Shown: piece by piece, positions 7,881 through 15,751 of the stretch
Position numbering within the stretch: position 1 is the stretch's first letter
How the letters are laid out: each line of letters begins with the position of its first letter
Assembly: GCA_002102225.1 (NCBI GenBank)
Contig: LQPB01000017.1
Span: 124,001-188,000, forward strand
Length of the DNA: 64,000 nucleotides
Direction of reading: 5' to 3'
From: Mycobacterium interjectum
GTDB taxonomy: Bacteria > Actinomycetota > Actinomycetes > Mycobacteriales > Mycobacteriaceae
The notes under the pieces: model-generated
Database searches by the model: none
What the model was told of the DNA's origin: nothing
The model's input: only the letters and a program-made list of their open reading frames with translations
Program-made: the position numbers and the translations under genes

Positions 7881-8978
7881 GTGAACGTCGAGGAGTTCCG
7901 GGCGGGCCTGCGCGCGTGGCTCGATGACAATGACCTGAGCCCCGGGCCCGACCATTCGCTGCAGGGCCACATGCGGCAATTCGCCCGGGTCAGCCGCGCG
8001 CTGTATGACGCCGACTGGATGCGCTACGGCTGGCCGGTGGAAGTCGGCGGGCTGGGCGGGCCCGCCGTGCTGCGTGCGATCGTCGGCGAAGAGGTCGTCG
8101 GGGGGCGGCTCGCCGAACCCGGTCCGTACTCGATGCTCGAGGTGCTGGCGCCCACGATGATCGACTACGCGCCGGCCGAACTCGCCGCCGAAATGGTGCC
8201 GCGGCTGCTGAGCGGTCGCGAGCAATGGTGTCAGGGCTTTTCCGAGCCGGGGTCCGGCAGCGACCTCGCCTCGCTGACCACCCGCGCCACGCCCGACGGC
8301 GACAACTGGATCATCAACGGACAGAAGGTCTGGACCAGCTTCGCGCAGTTCTCGACGCGCTGCGTCCTGCTCACCCGCACCGCGCCGGGCCATGACGGAA
8401 TCACGGCCTTCTTCGTCGACCTGGACACCCCGGGCATCACGATTCGTCCGCTGCGCACCATGCACGGCGTCGACGAGTTCTGCGAGGTGTACTACGACGA
8501 TGTGGTGGTCCCGGCGGCCCGGATGCTGGGCCGGCCGGGCGACGGCTGGCGACTGGCGATGGACCTGCTGCCCTATGAGCGTTCCACCTGCTTCTGGCAG
8601 CGGATCGCCTACCTGTATTCGCGCTTCGATGAACTCATCGCCGAGACTTCAGCCGCCGGGGACCCGGACGAATCCGCGCTCGGCGCGGCCTATCTCGCGC
8701 TTCACACGGTGCGCTGCCGGTCGCGTGACACCCAGCGCCGGCTGGGTGACGGTGCGCGGCTCGGGGCCGACACCTCCATCGACAAGGTGCTGCTGGCCAC
8801 CGCCGAGCAACGGCTCTACGACACCGTCCGCGATTTGCTGCCCGCGACGGTCGAACTCGACGACACACCGTGGCGCGCGGAGTACTTGTACTCGCGCGCG
8901 GCCACCATCTATGGCGGAACCGCCGAGATCCAGCGCAACATCATCGCCCGCCGGCTGCTCGACCTCGGGAAGGAGTGA
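7881..8978 (+). CDS. Acyl-CoA dehydrogenase, longer subunit of a two-subunit pair
   Basis: A 365-residue ACAD chain. Landmarks are CQGFSEPGSGSDLASL (FAD/substrate loop), INGQKVWTSFAQFSTRC, the beta-domain PGITIRPLRTMHGVDEFCEVYYDDVVVP, and the C-terminal YGGTAEIQRNIIARRLL that contacts FAD. It is followed after 3 nt by a shorter ACAD-like chain, the arrangement seen in the heterotetrameric ChsE-type (FadE26/FadE27-like) enzymes of mycobacterial steroid catabolism. Such pairs often act on CoA esters with bulky ring substituents. Start is the GTG 10 nt after the SnoaL-like stop. The steroid-like substrate is an analogy, not shown by the sequence. Confidence 0.92.
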   Translation: MNVEEFRAGLRAWLDDNDLSPGPDHSLQGHMRQFARVSRALYDADWMRYGWPVEVGGLGGPAVLRAIVGEEVVGGRLAEPGPYSMLEVLAPTMIDYAPAELAAEMVPRLLSGREQWCQGFSEPGSGSDLASLTTRATPDGDNWIINGQKVWTSFAQFSTRCVLLTRTAPGHDGITAFFVDLDTPGITIRPLRTMHGVDEFCEVYYDDVVVPAARMLGRPGDGWRLAMDLLPYERSTCFWQRIAYLYSRFDELIAETSAAGDPDESALGAAYLALHTVRCRSRDTQRRLGDGARLGADTSIDKVLLATAEQRLYDTVRDLLPATVELDDTPWRAEYLYSRAATIYGGTAEIQRNIIARRLLDLGKE

Positions 8979-8981
8979 ATC

Positions 8982-9788
8982 GTGGATCCCGAGGCGCTGC
9001 GCATGCTGGCCGATTCCCTGCGCACCACCATGACCGCCGCGAGCGGTGCCAAGCTCGACGCGGCGTTGTCCGAGGTCGGCTGGCGCGACATGCTCGATGA
9101 AATACCCGATATCGCAATACCTTTGGTGTTCCGGCTGCTGGGCGAGACCGGCGCGCACGCCTCCGTGCTCAACGACGTCGTGCTGAGCGCGGCCGGCGCG
9201 GCGGCCGGGGGCACCCCGCCGCTGCCGTTTGCCGGCGGCCGCTGGGTGCAGTGGGAGCCCGGCGACGGTTCCGGTTCGGCGCTCGACGGCGAGCTGCCGA
9301 TACACCACGTGGCGCACGGGGATCCGCTGCCGCGGGCGGCGCTGGCCACCGGCCGGCGGGCGGTCGGCTGGTGGCTGGTCGGAAGCAGCCGGGCGATGCT
9401 GTCCCTGGCACGCCAGCACGCCCTGGATCGCGTTCAATTCGGCCGGCACATCAGCTCCTTTCAGGCGATCCGGCACCGGCTGTCCGAGACGCTGGTCGCG
9501 ATCGAGGGCGCCGAAGCGACCCTGGCCGCCGCCGCACCGCCGGACGACGCGGACGGCTTGGCCGCCCTGCTCGCCAAGGCCGCGGCCGGTCAGGCCGCGC
9601 TGACCGCCGCGCGGCACTGCCAGCAGGTGCTGGGCGGCATCGGTTTTACCGCCGAGCACCCGCTGCATCGCCACGTCAAGCGGTCGCTGCTGCTCGACGC
9701 GCTGCTGGGCAGCAGCCGGGAGCTGACCCGCGAGGCCGGAACGATATTGCGAGCCAAAGGCTTTGCGCCAAGGCTGGCCCAGCTGTAA
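8982..9788 (+). CDS. Acyl-CoA dehydrogenase, shorter partner subunit
   Basis: A 268-residue ACAD-like chain, shorter than a full ACAD (about 380), with a reduced N-terminal region. The C-terminal helical domain is clear: ALDRVQFGRHISSFQAIRHRLSETLVAIEGAEA and CQQVLGGIGFTAEHPLHRHVKR carry the FAD pyrophosphate-binding and dimer-interface motifs. It should form an alpha2beta2 enzyme with the preceding chain, supplying half of the FAD site. GTG start 3 nt after that gene. It is the last gene of the Rieske operon; 56 bp of spacer follow. Confidence 0.88.
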   Translation: MDPEALRMLADSLRTTMTAASGAKLDAALSEVGWRDMLDEIPDIAIPLVFRLLGETGAHASVLNDVVLSAAGAAAGGTPPLPFAGGRWVQWEPGDGSGSALDGELPIHHVAHGDPLPRAALATGRRAVGWWLVGSSRAMLSLARQHALDRVQFGRHISSFQAIRHRLSETLVAIEGAEATLAAAAPPDDADGLAALLAKAAAGQAALTAARHCQQVLGGIGFTAEHPLHRHVKRSLLLDALLGSSRELTREAGTILRAKGFAPRLAQL

Positions 9789-9844
9789 CGGCCGACCGCG
9801 TTCCTGCGCGTAGACTCGTCTGGCAACCGCGAGGATGGGACGCG

Positions 9845-10108
9845 ATGAGTCAACCCGATGCGCCGCGAAACGAGGTCGGCGTCGCTTCGCTGCTCGTGGG
9901 CCTGGTTGCGCTCCTCACCTGCTGGCTGCTCATCGGGGTGCCCTTCGGGATAGCCGCGGTGATAACCGGCGACGTCGCCCGCAGGCGAGTGCAGCGCGGC
10001 GAAGCGGACAACCCGCGAATCGCCCTCGCGGGCATGGCATTAGGGGCGGTGTCGATCGCCGCCGGACTCGTCGCGATCGGTTACTACGCCTGGTCGGACG
10101 CCCGCTAG
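9845..10108 (+). CDS. Small membrane protein, DUF4190-like
   Basis: An 87-residue protein with two hydrophobic segments (about residues 13-35 and 59-79), separated by a basic loop VARRRVQRGEADNPRI. The layout, with a G-x-x-A-V-x-x-G-D/H end to the first segment and a short polar N-terminus, matches DUF4190-type small membrane proteins of actinobacteria. The function is unknown. The ATG follows GAGGATGGGACGCG. It ends in a CTAG shared with the convergent ACAD gene (4-bp overlap). It may be transcribed from its own promoter rather than with the ACAD pair. Confidence 0.8.
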   Translation: MSQPDAPRNEVGVASLLVGLVALLTCWLLIGVPFGIAAVITGDVARRRVQRGEADNPRIALAGMALGAVSIAAGLVAIGYYAWSDAR

Positions 10109-11280
10109 TTGCGCGGCAGGCCGAGCACCCGCTCGGCGATGATGTTCCGCTGAATCTCGGACGTGCCGCCGGCGATGGTCGCGGCGAAGCTGCGCGCGTA
10201 CCGGTCGAACCAGCTGCGGTAGTGGCTGTCGAGGTTCAGCGGAGCGAACGGCGCGGTGACCGCGTGGTACGCGAGCCCGTCGGCGCCCGCGGCGCCCAGC
10301 GCGTCCTCGGAGGCGCGCTGCAGGGCCTCGGAGCCGAGCAGCTTGAGCACCGACTGCGCGGGCACGTCCTCCTGCCCGCCGGCCGCGCGCGCCAGGGCCG
10401 CCGATCCCAACAGCCGCAGCGCATAGGAATCCATCACCAGGGTCGCGTAGCGGTCGCGCTGAAGGGCTCCCGACGGAGTGAAATCGATTGTCAGCTCGCG
10501 CAATAAGTCGACATATCCCATCCACAGCATGACCCGTTCGTGGCCGAGCGAGCCGGTCGCGACGCGCCAGCCCCCGTCGAGTTCACCCACCAGGTTCTCG
10601 GCCGGCACCCGCGCGTCGGTGAAAAACACCTCGTTGAAGTCGATTTCGTCGTCGTCACACATCGACGCGAAGGGGCGGCGCACCACACCGGGGGTATCGG
10701 TGGGGATCATCAACGCACTGATGCCCTTGTGTTTCGGCTTGCCTGGATCGGTGCGCACGAATGCCAACAGCACGTCGGCGTCGTGCGCGCCCGACGTCCA
10801 GACCTTCTGCCCGTTGACGACGAAGTGGTCCCCGTCCAGCACCGCCCGTGTCTTCAGCGACGCCAGGTCCGAGCCGGCGCCGGGCTCGCTCATCCCCAGC
10901 GACGCGGTGATCTCGGCACGCAGAATCGGCACCGCCCATCGCCGCTTCTGCTCCTCGGTGCCGAACGTCAACAACGACGCCGCGATGATGCCCACACCCT
11001 GCGGATTGAAGCTTTGATAGATGCGCCGGCGCCCCAACTCCTCCAGGTACACGTATTGCTGCAGGAGCGTGGCGTTGCGGCCCCCGAATTCGGGTGGATT
11101 GCCGGGCAGCAGCCAGCCGCTGTCGAAGAGCAGCCGTTGCCAGCGCCGGGCCCATTCCGGGATGTGCGAACTCGACCGCGGGCGCTCGACCGCCTCGGCC
11201 TCCGACGGGAGGTGTGCGTCCAAGAAGGCCACGAACTCGGCGCGGAACGCCTCGACGTCGGCGTCAAAGGTCAGCTGCAC
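10105..11280 (-). CDS. Acyl-CoA dehydrogenase
   Basis: A 391-residue full-length ACAD: N-terminal helical domain, LGMSEPGAGSDLASLKTRA (FAD/substrate loop), VNGQKVWTSGAHDADVLLAF (middle domain), PGVVRRPFASMCDDDEIDFNEVFF and the C-terminal AGGTSEIQRNIIAERVLGLPRN. Single-chain, so likely a homotetramer unlike the paired ACADs elsewhere in the window. It stands alone on the minus strand, divergent from the TetR gene, with operator site 2 in the 150-bp gap, so it is a probable direct target of that regulator. The acyl substrate is unknown. Confidence 0.94.
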   Translation of the reverse strand: MQLTFDADVEAFRAEFVAFLDAHLPSEAEAVERPRSSSHIPEWARRWQRLLFDSGWLLPGNPPEFGGRNATLLQQYVYLEELGRRRIYQSFNPQGVGIIAASLLTFGTEEQKRRWAVPILRAEITASLGMSEPGAGSDLASLKTRAVLDGDHFVVNGQKVWTSGAHDADVLLAFVRTDPGKPKHKGISALMIPTDTPGVVRRPFASMCDDDEIDFNEVFFTDARVPAENLVGELDGGWRVATGSLGHERVMLWMGYVDLLRELTIDFTPSGALQRDRYATLVMDSYALRLLGSAALARAAGGQEDVPAQSVLKLLGSEALQRASEDALGAAGADGLAYHAVTAPFAPLNLDSHYRSWFDRYARSFAATIAGGTSEIQRNIIAERVLGLPRN

Positions 11281-11362
11281 TGCACTCCTCGAATGGCGGT
11301 TTCCGGATTCTCCGGCACGGCGCGTTATGCTCTTGCGATTGCGCTTCCATACACGCGTCTAA

Positions 11363-11377
11363 GAGAATAGTATTCTC
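11363..11377. promoter_or_regulatory. Operator palindrome GAGAATAGTATTCTC (regulon site 2)
   Basis: A 15-bp dyad with perfect 7-nt arms between the divergent ACAD and TetR genes. The identical 15-mer recurs at 50126-50140. A TACAAT at 11391-11396 could be the -10 for the TetR gene, placing the palindrome over the -35/spacer, as expected for autorepression. Confidence 0.75.
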
Positions 11378-11432
11378 GTCGTGAGAAAGTTACAATCTCC
11401 GACACGGCGTCCATAGGGGGTCGAGCGCACCG

Positions 11433-12149
11433 ATGGCACGGCGTTCTCCGGTAGAGTCCAATCATGTTCTCCCCACGCGGCAATCCCCTGAGCCGACCGT
11501 GACGAGCCCAAGCGAAGAGCCCGCCTGGAAGCAGCGCGCCGTCGAACGATCCATCAAAACCGCGAAATTGCGGGCGGCGCAGCGCGTTCAGCGCTTCCTC
11601 GACGCGGCGCAGGCCATCATCATCGAAAAGGGCAGCACCGACTTTACCGTCCAGGAGGTCGTCGACCGCTCCCGCCAGTCGTTGCGCAGCTTCTACCTGC
11701 AGTTCGACGGCAAGCATGAGTTACTGCTCGCGCTGTTCGAGGACGCGCTGAGCCGTTCGGCCGACCAGATCCGGGCGGCCACCGAGAGCCAGACCGATCC
11801 GCTGGAGCGTCTGAAGGTCGCCATCGAGCTGTTGTACGAGGCGTCACGCCCCGACCCGACGGCCAAGCGCCCCCTGTTCACCGACTTTGCGCCACGGTTG
11901 TTGGTGACGCATCCCGCCGAGGTCAAGGTCGCCCACGCCCCCCTGCTGGCGTTGCTCACCGAGCTCATGGAGGCGGCCTCCGACGCCGGCAAGCTGCGCG
12001 CGGGGGTCAACCCCCGGCGGATCGCCGCCATGGCCATGCAGACCGTCATGTTCATCGCGCAATCCAGCGGCGGCTCCGACGACGCGACGATTCACCCCAT
12101 CACCGCCGACGAGGTGTGGGATTTCTGCTCACGCGGATTCGTCGGCTGA
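11433..12149 (+). CDS. TetR family transcriptional regulator, probable controller of the GAGAAT palindrome
   Basis: A 238-residue TetR-type regulator. The N-terminal helix-turn-helix spans about residues 55-100 (FLDAAQAIIIEKGSTDFTVQEVVDRSRQSLRSFYLQFDGKHELL), with the family's usual Y/F-x-x-F-x-x-K-x-x-L end. The rest is the ligand-binding domain. A GTG at 11499 (TSPSEEPAWKQRA) is a plausible shorter start; the ATG at 11433 would add a 22-residue Pro/Ser-rich leader. Operator site 2 lies just upstream and site 3 just downstream of the gene. I infer that it represses the regulon and responds to an acyl-CoA or lipophilic ligand. Confidence 0.9.
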   Translation: MARRSPVESNHVLPTRQSPEPTVTSPSEEPAWKQRAVERSIKTAKLRAAQRVQRFLDAAQAIIIEKGSTDFTVQEVVDRSRQSLRSFYLQFDGKHELLLALFEDALSRSADQIRAATESQTDPLERLKVAIELLYEASRPDPTAKRPLFTDFAPRLLVTHPAEVKVAHAPLLALLTELMEAASDAGKLRAGVNPRRIAAMAMQTVMFIAQSSGGSDDATIHPITADEVWDFCSRGFVG

Positions 12150-12212
12150 CCCCTCGGGGCGGCCCCTTCCGGTGTGGCAACCTGAGCAAATAGCGCACGC
12201 AGTTTGCCTCCT

Positions 12213-12227
12213 GAGAATCAGATTCTC
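12213..12227. promoter_or_regulatory. Operator palindrome GAGAATCAGATTCTC (regulon site 3)
   Basis: A 15-bp palindrome, the exact reverse complement of the site at 4023, 132 bp before the P450 start. It is followed directly by TAATAT (12228-12233), a good -10 candidate, so a bound protein would block the promoter of the P450/SDR operon. Confidence 0.75.
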
Positions 12228-12359
12228 TAATATCTAGAACGACACCTAGCCAAAACGGATTCGCCGTTGACACCCGTCGGCGGGTGATGACAGAGTCACA
12301 TGCGGCACGATCCGCGATTCCGGGGGGAACGCGGTTCCGGCGAGAGGGATTGACCACCC

Positions 12360-13562
12360 GTGACACTGAGCGCGCCCAGCGAAATCCACTTCGATCCGTA
12401 CGACGTGGGGCTGAACGCCGACCCCTACCCGATGTTTCGGCGGCTGCGCGAACAGGCGCCGCTGTACTACAACGAGCAGCATGACTTCTTCGCGCTGAGC
12501 CGTTTCGACGACGTGGACCGCGGGCTGGTCGACTACCAGACCTTCAGCTCGGCGAAGGGCGCGATCCTCGAGCTGATCAAGGCGAACATCGACATTCCGC
12601 CGGGGGTGATCCTGTTCGAGGATCCGCCGATCCATGACGTCCATCGCAGGCTGCTGTCCCGGATGTTCACGCCGCGCAAGATCAACGACCTCGAGCCCAA
12701 GATCCGCGAATTCTGTGCTCGCAGTTTGGATCCGCTGGTCGGTGCGGACCGGTTCGACTTCGTCGCCGACCTCGGGGCGCAGATGCCGATGCGGGTGATC
12801 GGGATGTTGCTGGGCATTCCCGAGGAATACCAGGAAGCCGCGCGGGATCGCGCCAACGCGAACCTGCGCACCGAGGCGGGCAAGCCGATGGATGCGACGG
12901 CCGACCACATGATGAACGGCGAATTTTTCGGCCAGTTCATCGACTGGCGCGCCGAGCATCCCTCCGACGACATCATGACCGAACTGCTGCACGCCGAGTT
13001 CGAGGACGAGACGGGGACCGTGCGCCGGCTTACCCGCGAGGAACTCCTCATCTACATCAGCGTGGTCTCCGGCGCCGGCAACGAGACCACCACCCGGCTG
13101 ATCGGGTGGGCCGGCAAGGTGCTGGCCGAACACCCGGAGCAGCGCCGCGCGCTGGTCGCCGACCGGTCGCTGATCCCCGCGGCGATCGAGGAGCTGCTGC
13201 GCTTCGAACCGCCGGCGCCCCACGTCGCCAGGTACGTCACCCGCGATGTCGAGTACTACGGCCAGCGGGTGCCCGCGGGCAGCGTGATGATGATGCTTGT
13301 CGGCGCGGCCAACCGTGATCACCGCCAATTCCCGCCGGACGGAGACGTTTTCGACATCCGCCGCGAGCCTCGCCAACACCTGACGTTCAGTGTCGGCACC
13401 CATTACTGCCTGGGCTCGGCGCTGGCCCGCCTGGAGGGGCGCATCGCGCTCGAAGAGATCTTGAAGCGCTTTCCCGACTGGGACGTCGACCTTGCCGACG
13501 CCAAGCTGTCCCCGACTTCCACCGTGCGGGGATGGGAGACCATGCCGGCCGTTCTCGGTTGA
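12360..13562 (+). CDS. Cytochrome P450
   Basis: A 400-residue class I bacterial P450. I-helix oxygen-activation motif SGAGNETT (residues 237-244), ExxR in EELLR (277-281), and heme loop FSVGTHYCLG with the Cys thiolate at 350. It hydroxylates a lipophilic substrate using ferredoxin electrons; no ferredoxin is adjacent. A GTG start at 12360 follows GAGAGGGATTGACCACCC. It is the first gene after operator site 3 and is followed after 26 bp by a mycofactocin-type SDR, suggesting hydroxylation followed by alcohol oxidation. The CYP family cannot be named safely without comparison. Confidence 0.95.
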   Translation: MTLSAPSEIHFDPYDVGLNADPYPMFRRLREQAPLYYNEQHDFFALSRFDDVDRGLVDYQTFSSAKGAILELIKANIDIPPGVILFEDPPIHDVHRRLLSRMFTPRKINDLEPKIREFCARSLDPLVGADRFDFVADLGAQMPMRVIGMLLGIPEEYQEAARDRANANLRTEAGKPMDATADHMMNGEFFGQFIDWRAEHPSDDIMTELLHAEFEDETGTVRRLTREELLIYISVVSGAGNETTTRLIGWAGKVLAEHPEQRRALVADRSLIPAAIEELLRFEPPAPHVARYVTRDVEYYGQRVPAGSVMMMLVGAANRDHRQFPPDGDVFDIRREPRQHLTFSVGTHYCLGSALARLEGRIALEEILKRFPDWDVDLADAKLSPTSTVRGWETMPAVLG

Positions 13563-13588
13563 GCCGTTGAGAAATGAGGTAAGAGCCA

Positions 13589-14437
13589 ATGACTGGACGT
13601 GTTGAAGGCAAAGTCGCTTTCATCACCGGGGCGGCGCGCGGTCAGGGCCGCAGCCACGCGGTGCGGTTGGCGCAAGAGGGCGCCGACATCATCGCCGTCG
13701 ACATCTGTAAGCCCATCCGTGAGGGCCTCGCGGACACGGCGATTCCGGCGTCGACGCCGGAGGATCTGGCGGAGACGGCCGACCTCGTCAAGGGCCACAA
13801 CCGCCGCGTCGTCACGGCCGAAGTCGACGTGCGCGACTACGCCGCGCTGAAGGCCGCCGTCGACAGCGGTGTGGAGCAGCTGGGCCGGCTCGACATCATC
13901 GTGGCCAACGCGGGCATCGGCAATGGCGGTGAAACGCTGGACAAAACCAGCGAAGAGGACTGGACGGAGATGATCGACGTCAACCTGTCGGGCGTGTGGA
14001 AGACGGTGAAAGCCGGTGTTCCGCACATCCTGGCCGGCGGCCGCGGCGGATCGATCATCCTGACCAGCTCGGTCGGCGGACTCAAGGCCTACCCGCACAC
14101 CGGCCACTACGTCGCCGCCAAGCACGGCGTCGTCGGGCTGATGCGTGCCTTCGCGGTTGAGTTGGGGCAGAAGATGATTCGCGTCAATTCCGTACATCCC
14201 ACGCACGTCAGCACCGCGATGATCATGAACGAGGGGACTTGGCGCATGTTCCGGCCGGATTTGGAGAACCCGGGCCCCGACGACATGGCGCCGATCTGCC
14301 AGATGTTCCACACGCTGCCGGTGCCGTGGGTGGAACCGTTGGACATCAGCAACGCGGTGCTGTTCTTCGCCTCCGATGAGTCCCGCTACGTCACCGGGGT
14401 GACCCTGCCCATCGATGCGGGTAGCTGCCTGAAATAG
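13589..14437 (+). CDS. Mycofactocin-coupled SDR family oxidoreductase
   Basis: A 282-residue short-chain dehydrogenase. The nucleotide-binding stretch GAARGQGRSHAVRLAQEGADIIAVDICKP is the hallmark of the mycofactocin-dependent subgroup, which keeps NAD(H) bound and passes electrons to the peptide-derived cofactor mycofactocin. The catalytic Ser (SSVG at about 152-155) and Y-x-x-x-K (YVAAK) are present, and it ends PIDAGSCLK. It probably oxidises the alcohol made by the preceding P450. The mycofactocin biosynthesis genes are not in this window. The spacing of 26 and 11 bp supports an operon with the P450 and the next SDR. Confidence 0.93.
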   Translation: MTGRVEGKVAFITGAARGQGRSHAVRLAQEGADIIAVDICKPIREGLADTAIPASTPEDLAETADLVKGHNRRVVTAEVDVRDYAALKAAVDSGVEQLGRLDIIVANAGIGNGGETLDKTSEEDWTEMIDVNLSGVWKTVKAGVPHILAGGRGGSIILTSSVGGLKAYPHTGHYVAAKHGVVGLMRAFAVELGQKMIRVNSVHPTHVSTAMIMNEGTWRMFRPDLENPGPDDMAPICQMFHTLPVPWVEPLDISNAVLFFASDESRYVTGVTLPIDAGSCLK

Positions 14438-14448
14438 GCTGCCGTCTT

Positions 14449-15285
14449 ATGGACGGATTCGAAGGACGCGCCGCGGTGGTCACCGGTGGCGCGAGCGGCA
14501 TCGGTTTGGCCACCGCCACCGAGTTTGCCCGCCGCGGGGCGCGGCTCGTGCTCGCCGACGTCGACCAGCCGGCGCTGGAACAGGCCGTGGCGCACCTGCG
14601 CGCCGAGGGCTTTGACGCGCACGGGGTGCAGTGCGACGTGCGGCATCTCGAGGAGATGGTTCACCTTGCGGACGAGGCCTTTCGCCTGCTCGGAAGCGTT
14701 GACGTGCTGTTCAGCAACGCCGGGATCGTGGTCGCGGGCCCGATCTCGGCAATGACGCACGACGACTGGCGCTGGGTGATCGACATCGACCTGTGGGGCT
14801 CGATCCACGCCGTCGAGGCCTTCCTGCCGAGGATGTTGGAGCAGGGCACCGAGGGCCACATCGCGTTCACCGCGTCGTTCGCCGGACTGGTGCCCAACGC
14901 GGGCCTGGGTGCGTACGGCGTCGCCAAGTACGGCGTCGTGGCCCTGGCGGAGACGCTGGCCCGCGAGGTCAAGGACAACGGCATCGGCGTATCGGTGCTA
15001 TGCCCGATGGTGGTGGAGACCAAGCTGATCTCCAACTCGGAACGCATCCGGGGCGCCGATTACGGGCTGGCGTCGACGCCCGACGTGACGGGCTCGCTCG
15101 GCCCGCTGCCGGCGCAGGACGAGGGCGTGAGTGTCGACGAGGTCGCCAGGCTGACGGCCGACGCGATCGTGGCCAACCGCCTGTACGTGCTGCCGCACGA
15201 GGCGGCGCGCGCGTCGGTCAAGCGTCGGTTCGAGCGGATTGACGGTACGTTCGACGAACAGGCCGCCGAGGGCTGGGCTCACTAG
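14449..15285 (+). CDS. SDR family oxidoreductase
   Basis: A 278-residue classical SDR: cofactor motif TGGASGIG (about 12-19), NAG (at FSNAGIV), Ser in TASFAGL and Y-x-x-x-K in YGVAK. ADVDQP after beta-strand 2 suggests NAD(H) preference. The C-terminus is extended (RASVKRRFERIDGTFDEQAAEGWAH). It lies 11 bp after the mycofactocin SDR and completes the P450 operon. Its last 68 bp overlap the convergent membrane-protein gene. Substrate not assignable. Confidence 0.92.
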   Translation: MDGFEGRAAVVTGGASGIGLATATEFARRGARLVLADVDQPALEQAVAHLRAEGFDAHGVQCDVRHLEEMVHLADEAFRLLGSVDVLFSNAGIVVAGPISAMTHDDWRWVIDIDLWGSIHAVEAFLPRMLEQGTEGHIAFTASFAGLVPNAGLGAYGVAKYGVVALAETLAREVKDNGIGVSVLCPMVVETKLISNSERIRGADYGLASTPDVTGSLGPLPAQDEGVSVDEVARLTADAIVANRLYVLPHEAARASVKRRFERIDGTFDEQAAEGWAH

Positions 15286-15700
15286 AGACCCGTACCGGGA
15301 TGAACAATGCCACGGCAGCCAACACGGCCAGGGGCAATAGAATTCCGTTCACCGTCGCATCCCGGGTGTCGTACATCTGCAGCATCGACAGGTGATACAC
15401 GCAGTGCAGCGCGTTGAAGACGAGCCACATCAGCGCGGTGACCCTGACGAGGGTTTGGTTGGCCACCAGCACGAACGTCACGGCGGTGACGGCGGTCAAT
15501 GCCAGAAACATCGCCCCGACGTCTTTGGCGAAGTGCTCGTTGTACGGGCCAAGCTGCGGCAGCCAGCTCATGCCCATGCCCATGCCCATGCCGGGAAAGG
15601 TGTCATACCAGTGGCGCGGCGCCGCGTAGGCCCACCCGCCCGTGACAGCGCCGCCGAAGCCCAACAGGGCCAAGACGCTTCGATGCAGTAGTGCGTTCAT
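15218..15700 (-). CDS. Four-helix membrane protein of unknown function
   Basis: A 160-residue protein with four hydrophobic segments at about residues 7-25, 60-82, 85-106 and 117-138, and a basic C-terminal tail (SEPSPRRPVRRTYRQSARTDA). Between the first two segments is GMGMGMGM, encoded by a CATGCC hexamer repeat, in a loop that could bind metal but may simply be repeat slippage. It resembles small uncharacterised actinobacterial membrane proteins; I assign no function. It is the last gene of the long minus-strand operon, 51 bp after the CoA transferase, and overlaps the SDR gene tail-to-tail by 68 bp. Confidence 0.82.
   Translation of the reverse strand: MNALLHRSVLALLGFGGAVTGGWAYAAPRHWYDTFPGMGMGMGMSWLPQLGPYNEHFAKDVGAMFLALTAVTAVTFVLVANQTLVRVTALMWLVFNALHCVYHLSMLQMYDTRDATVNGILLPLAVLAAVALFIPVRVSSEPSPRRPVRRTYRQSARTDA
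15569..15592 (+). repeat. Hexanucleotide tandem repeat (CATGCC)x4
   Basis: Four perfect copies of CATGCC inside the membrane-protein gene, encoding Gly-Met four times on the minus strand. The 6-bp unit preserves frame when copy number changes, so it can vary between strains without destroying the protein. Confidence 0.9.
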
Positions 15701-15751
15701 ACCCGCTAGACTCCGCAGCGGTCACGGATGTGACGGATCGACCACCACCGG

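Noticed and set aside
10105..10108. Shared CTAG stop overlaps at 10105-10108 and 50852-50855 as a designed regulatory device
   Set aside because: Convergent TAG stops that share CTAG arise readily in compact genomes; two cases are not evidence of function.
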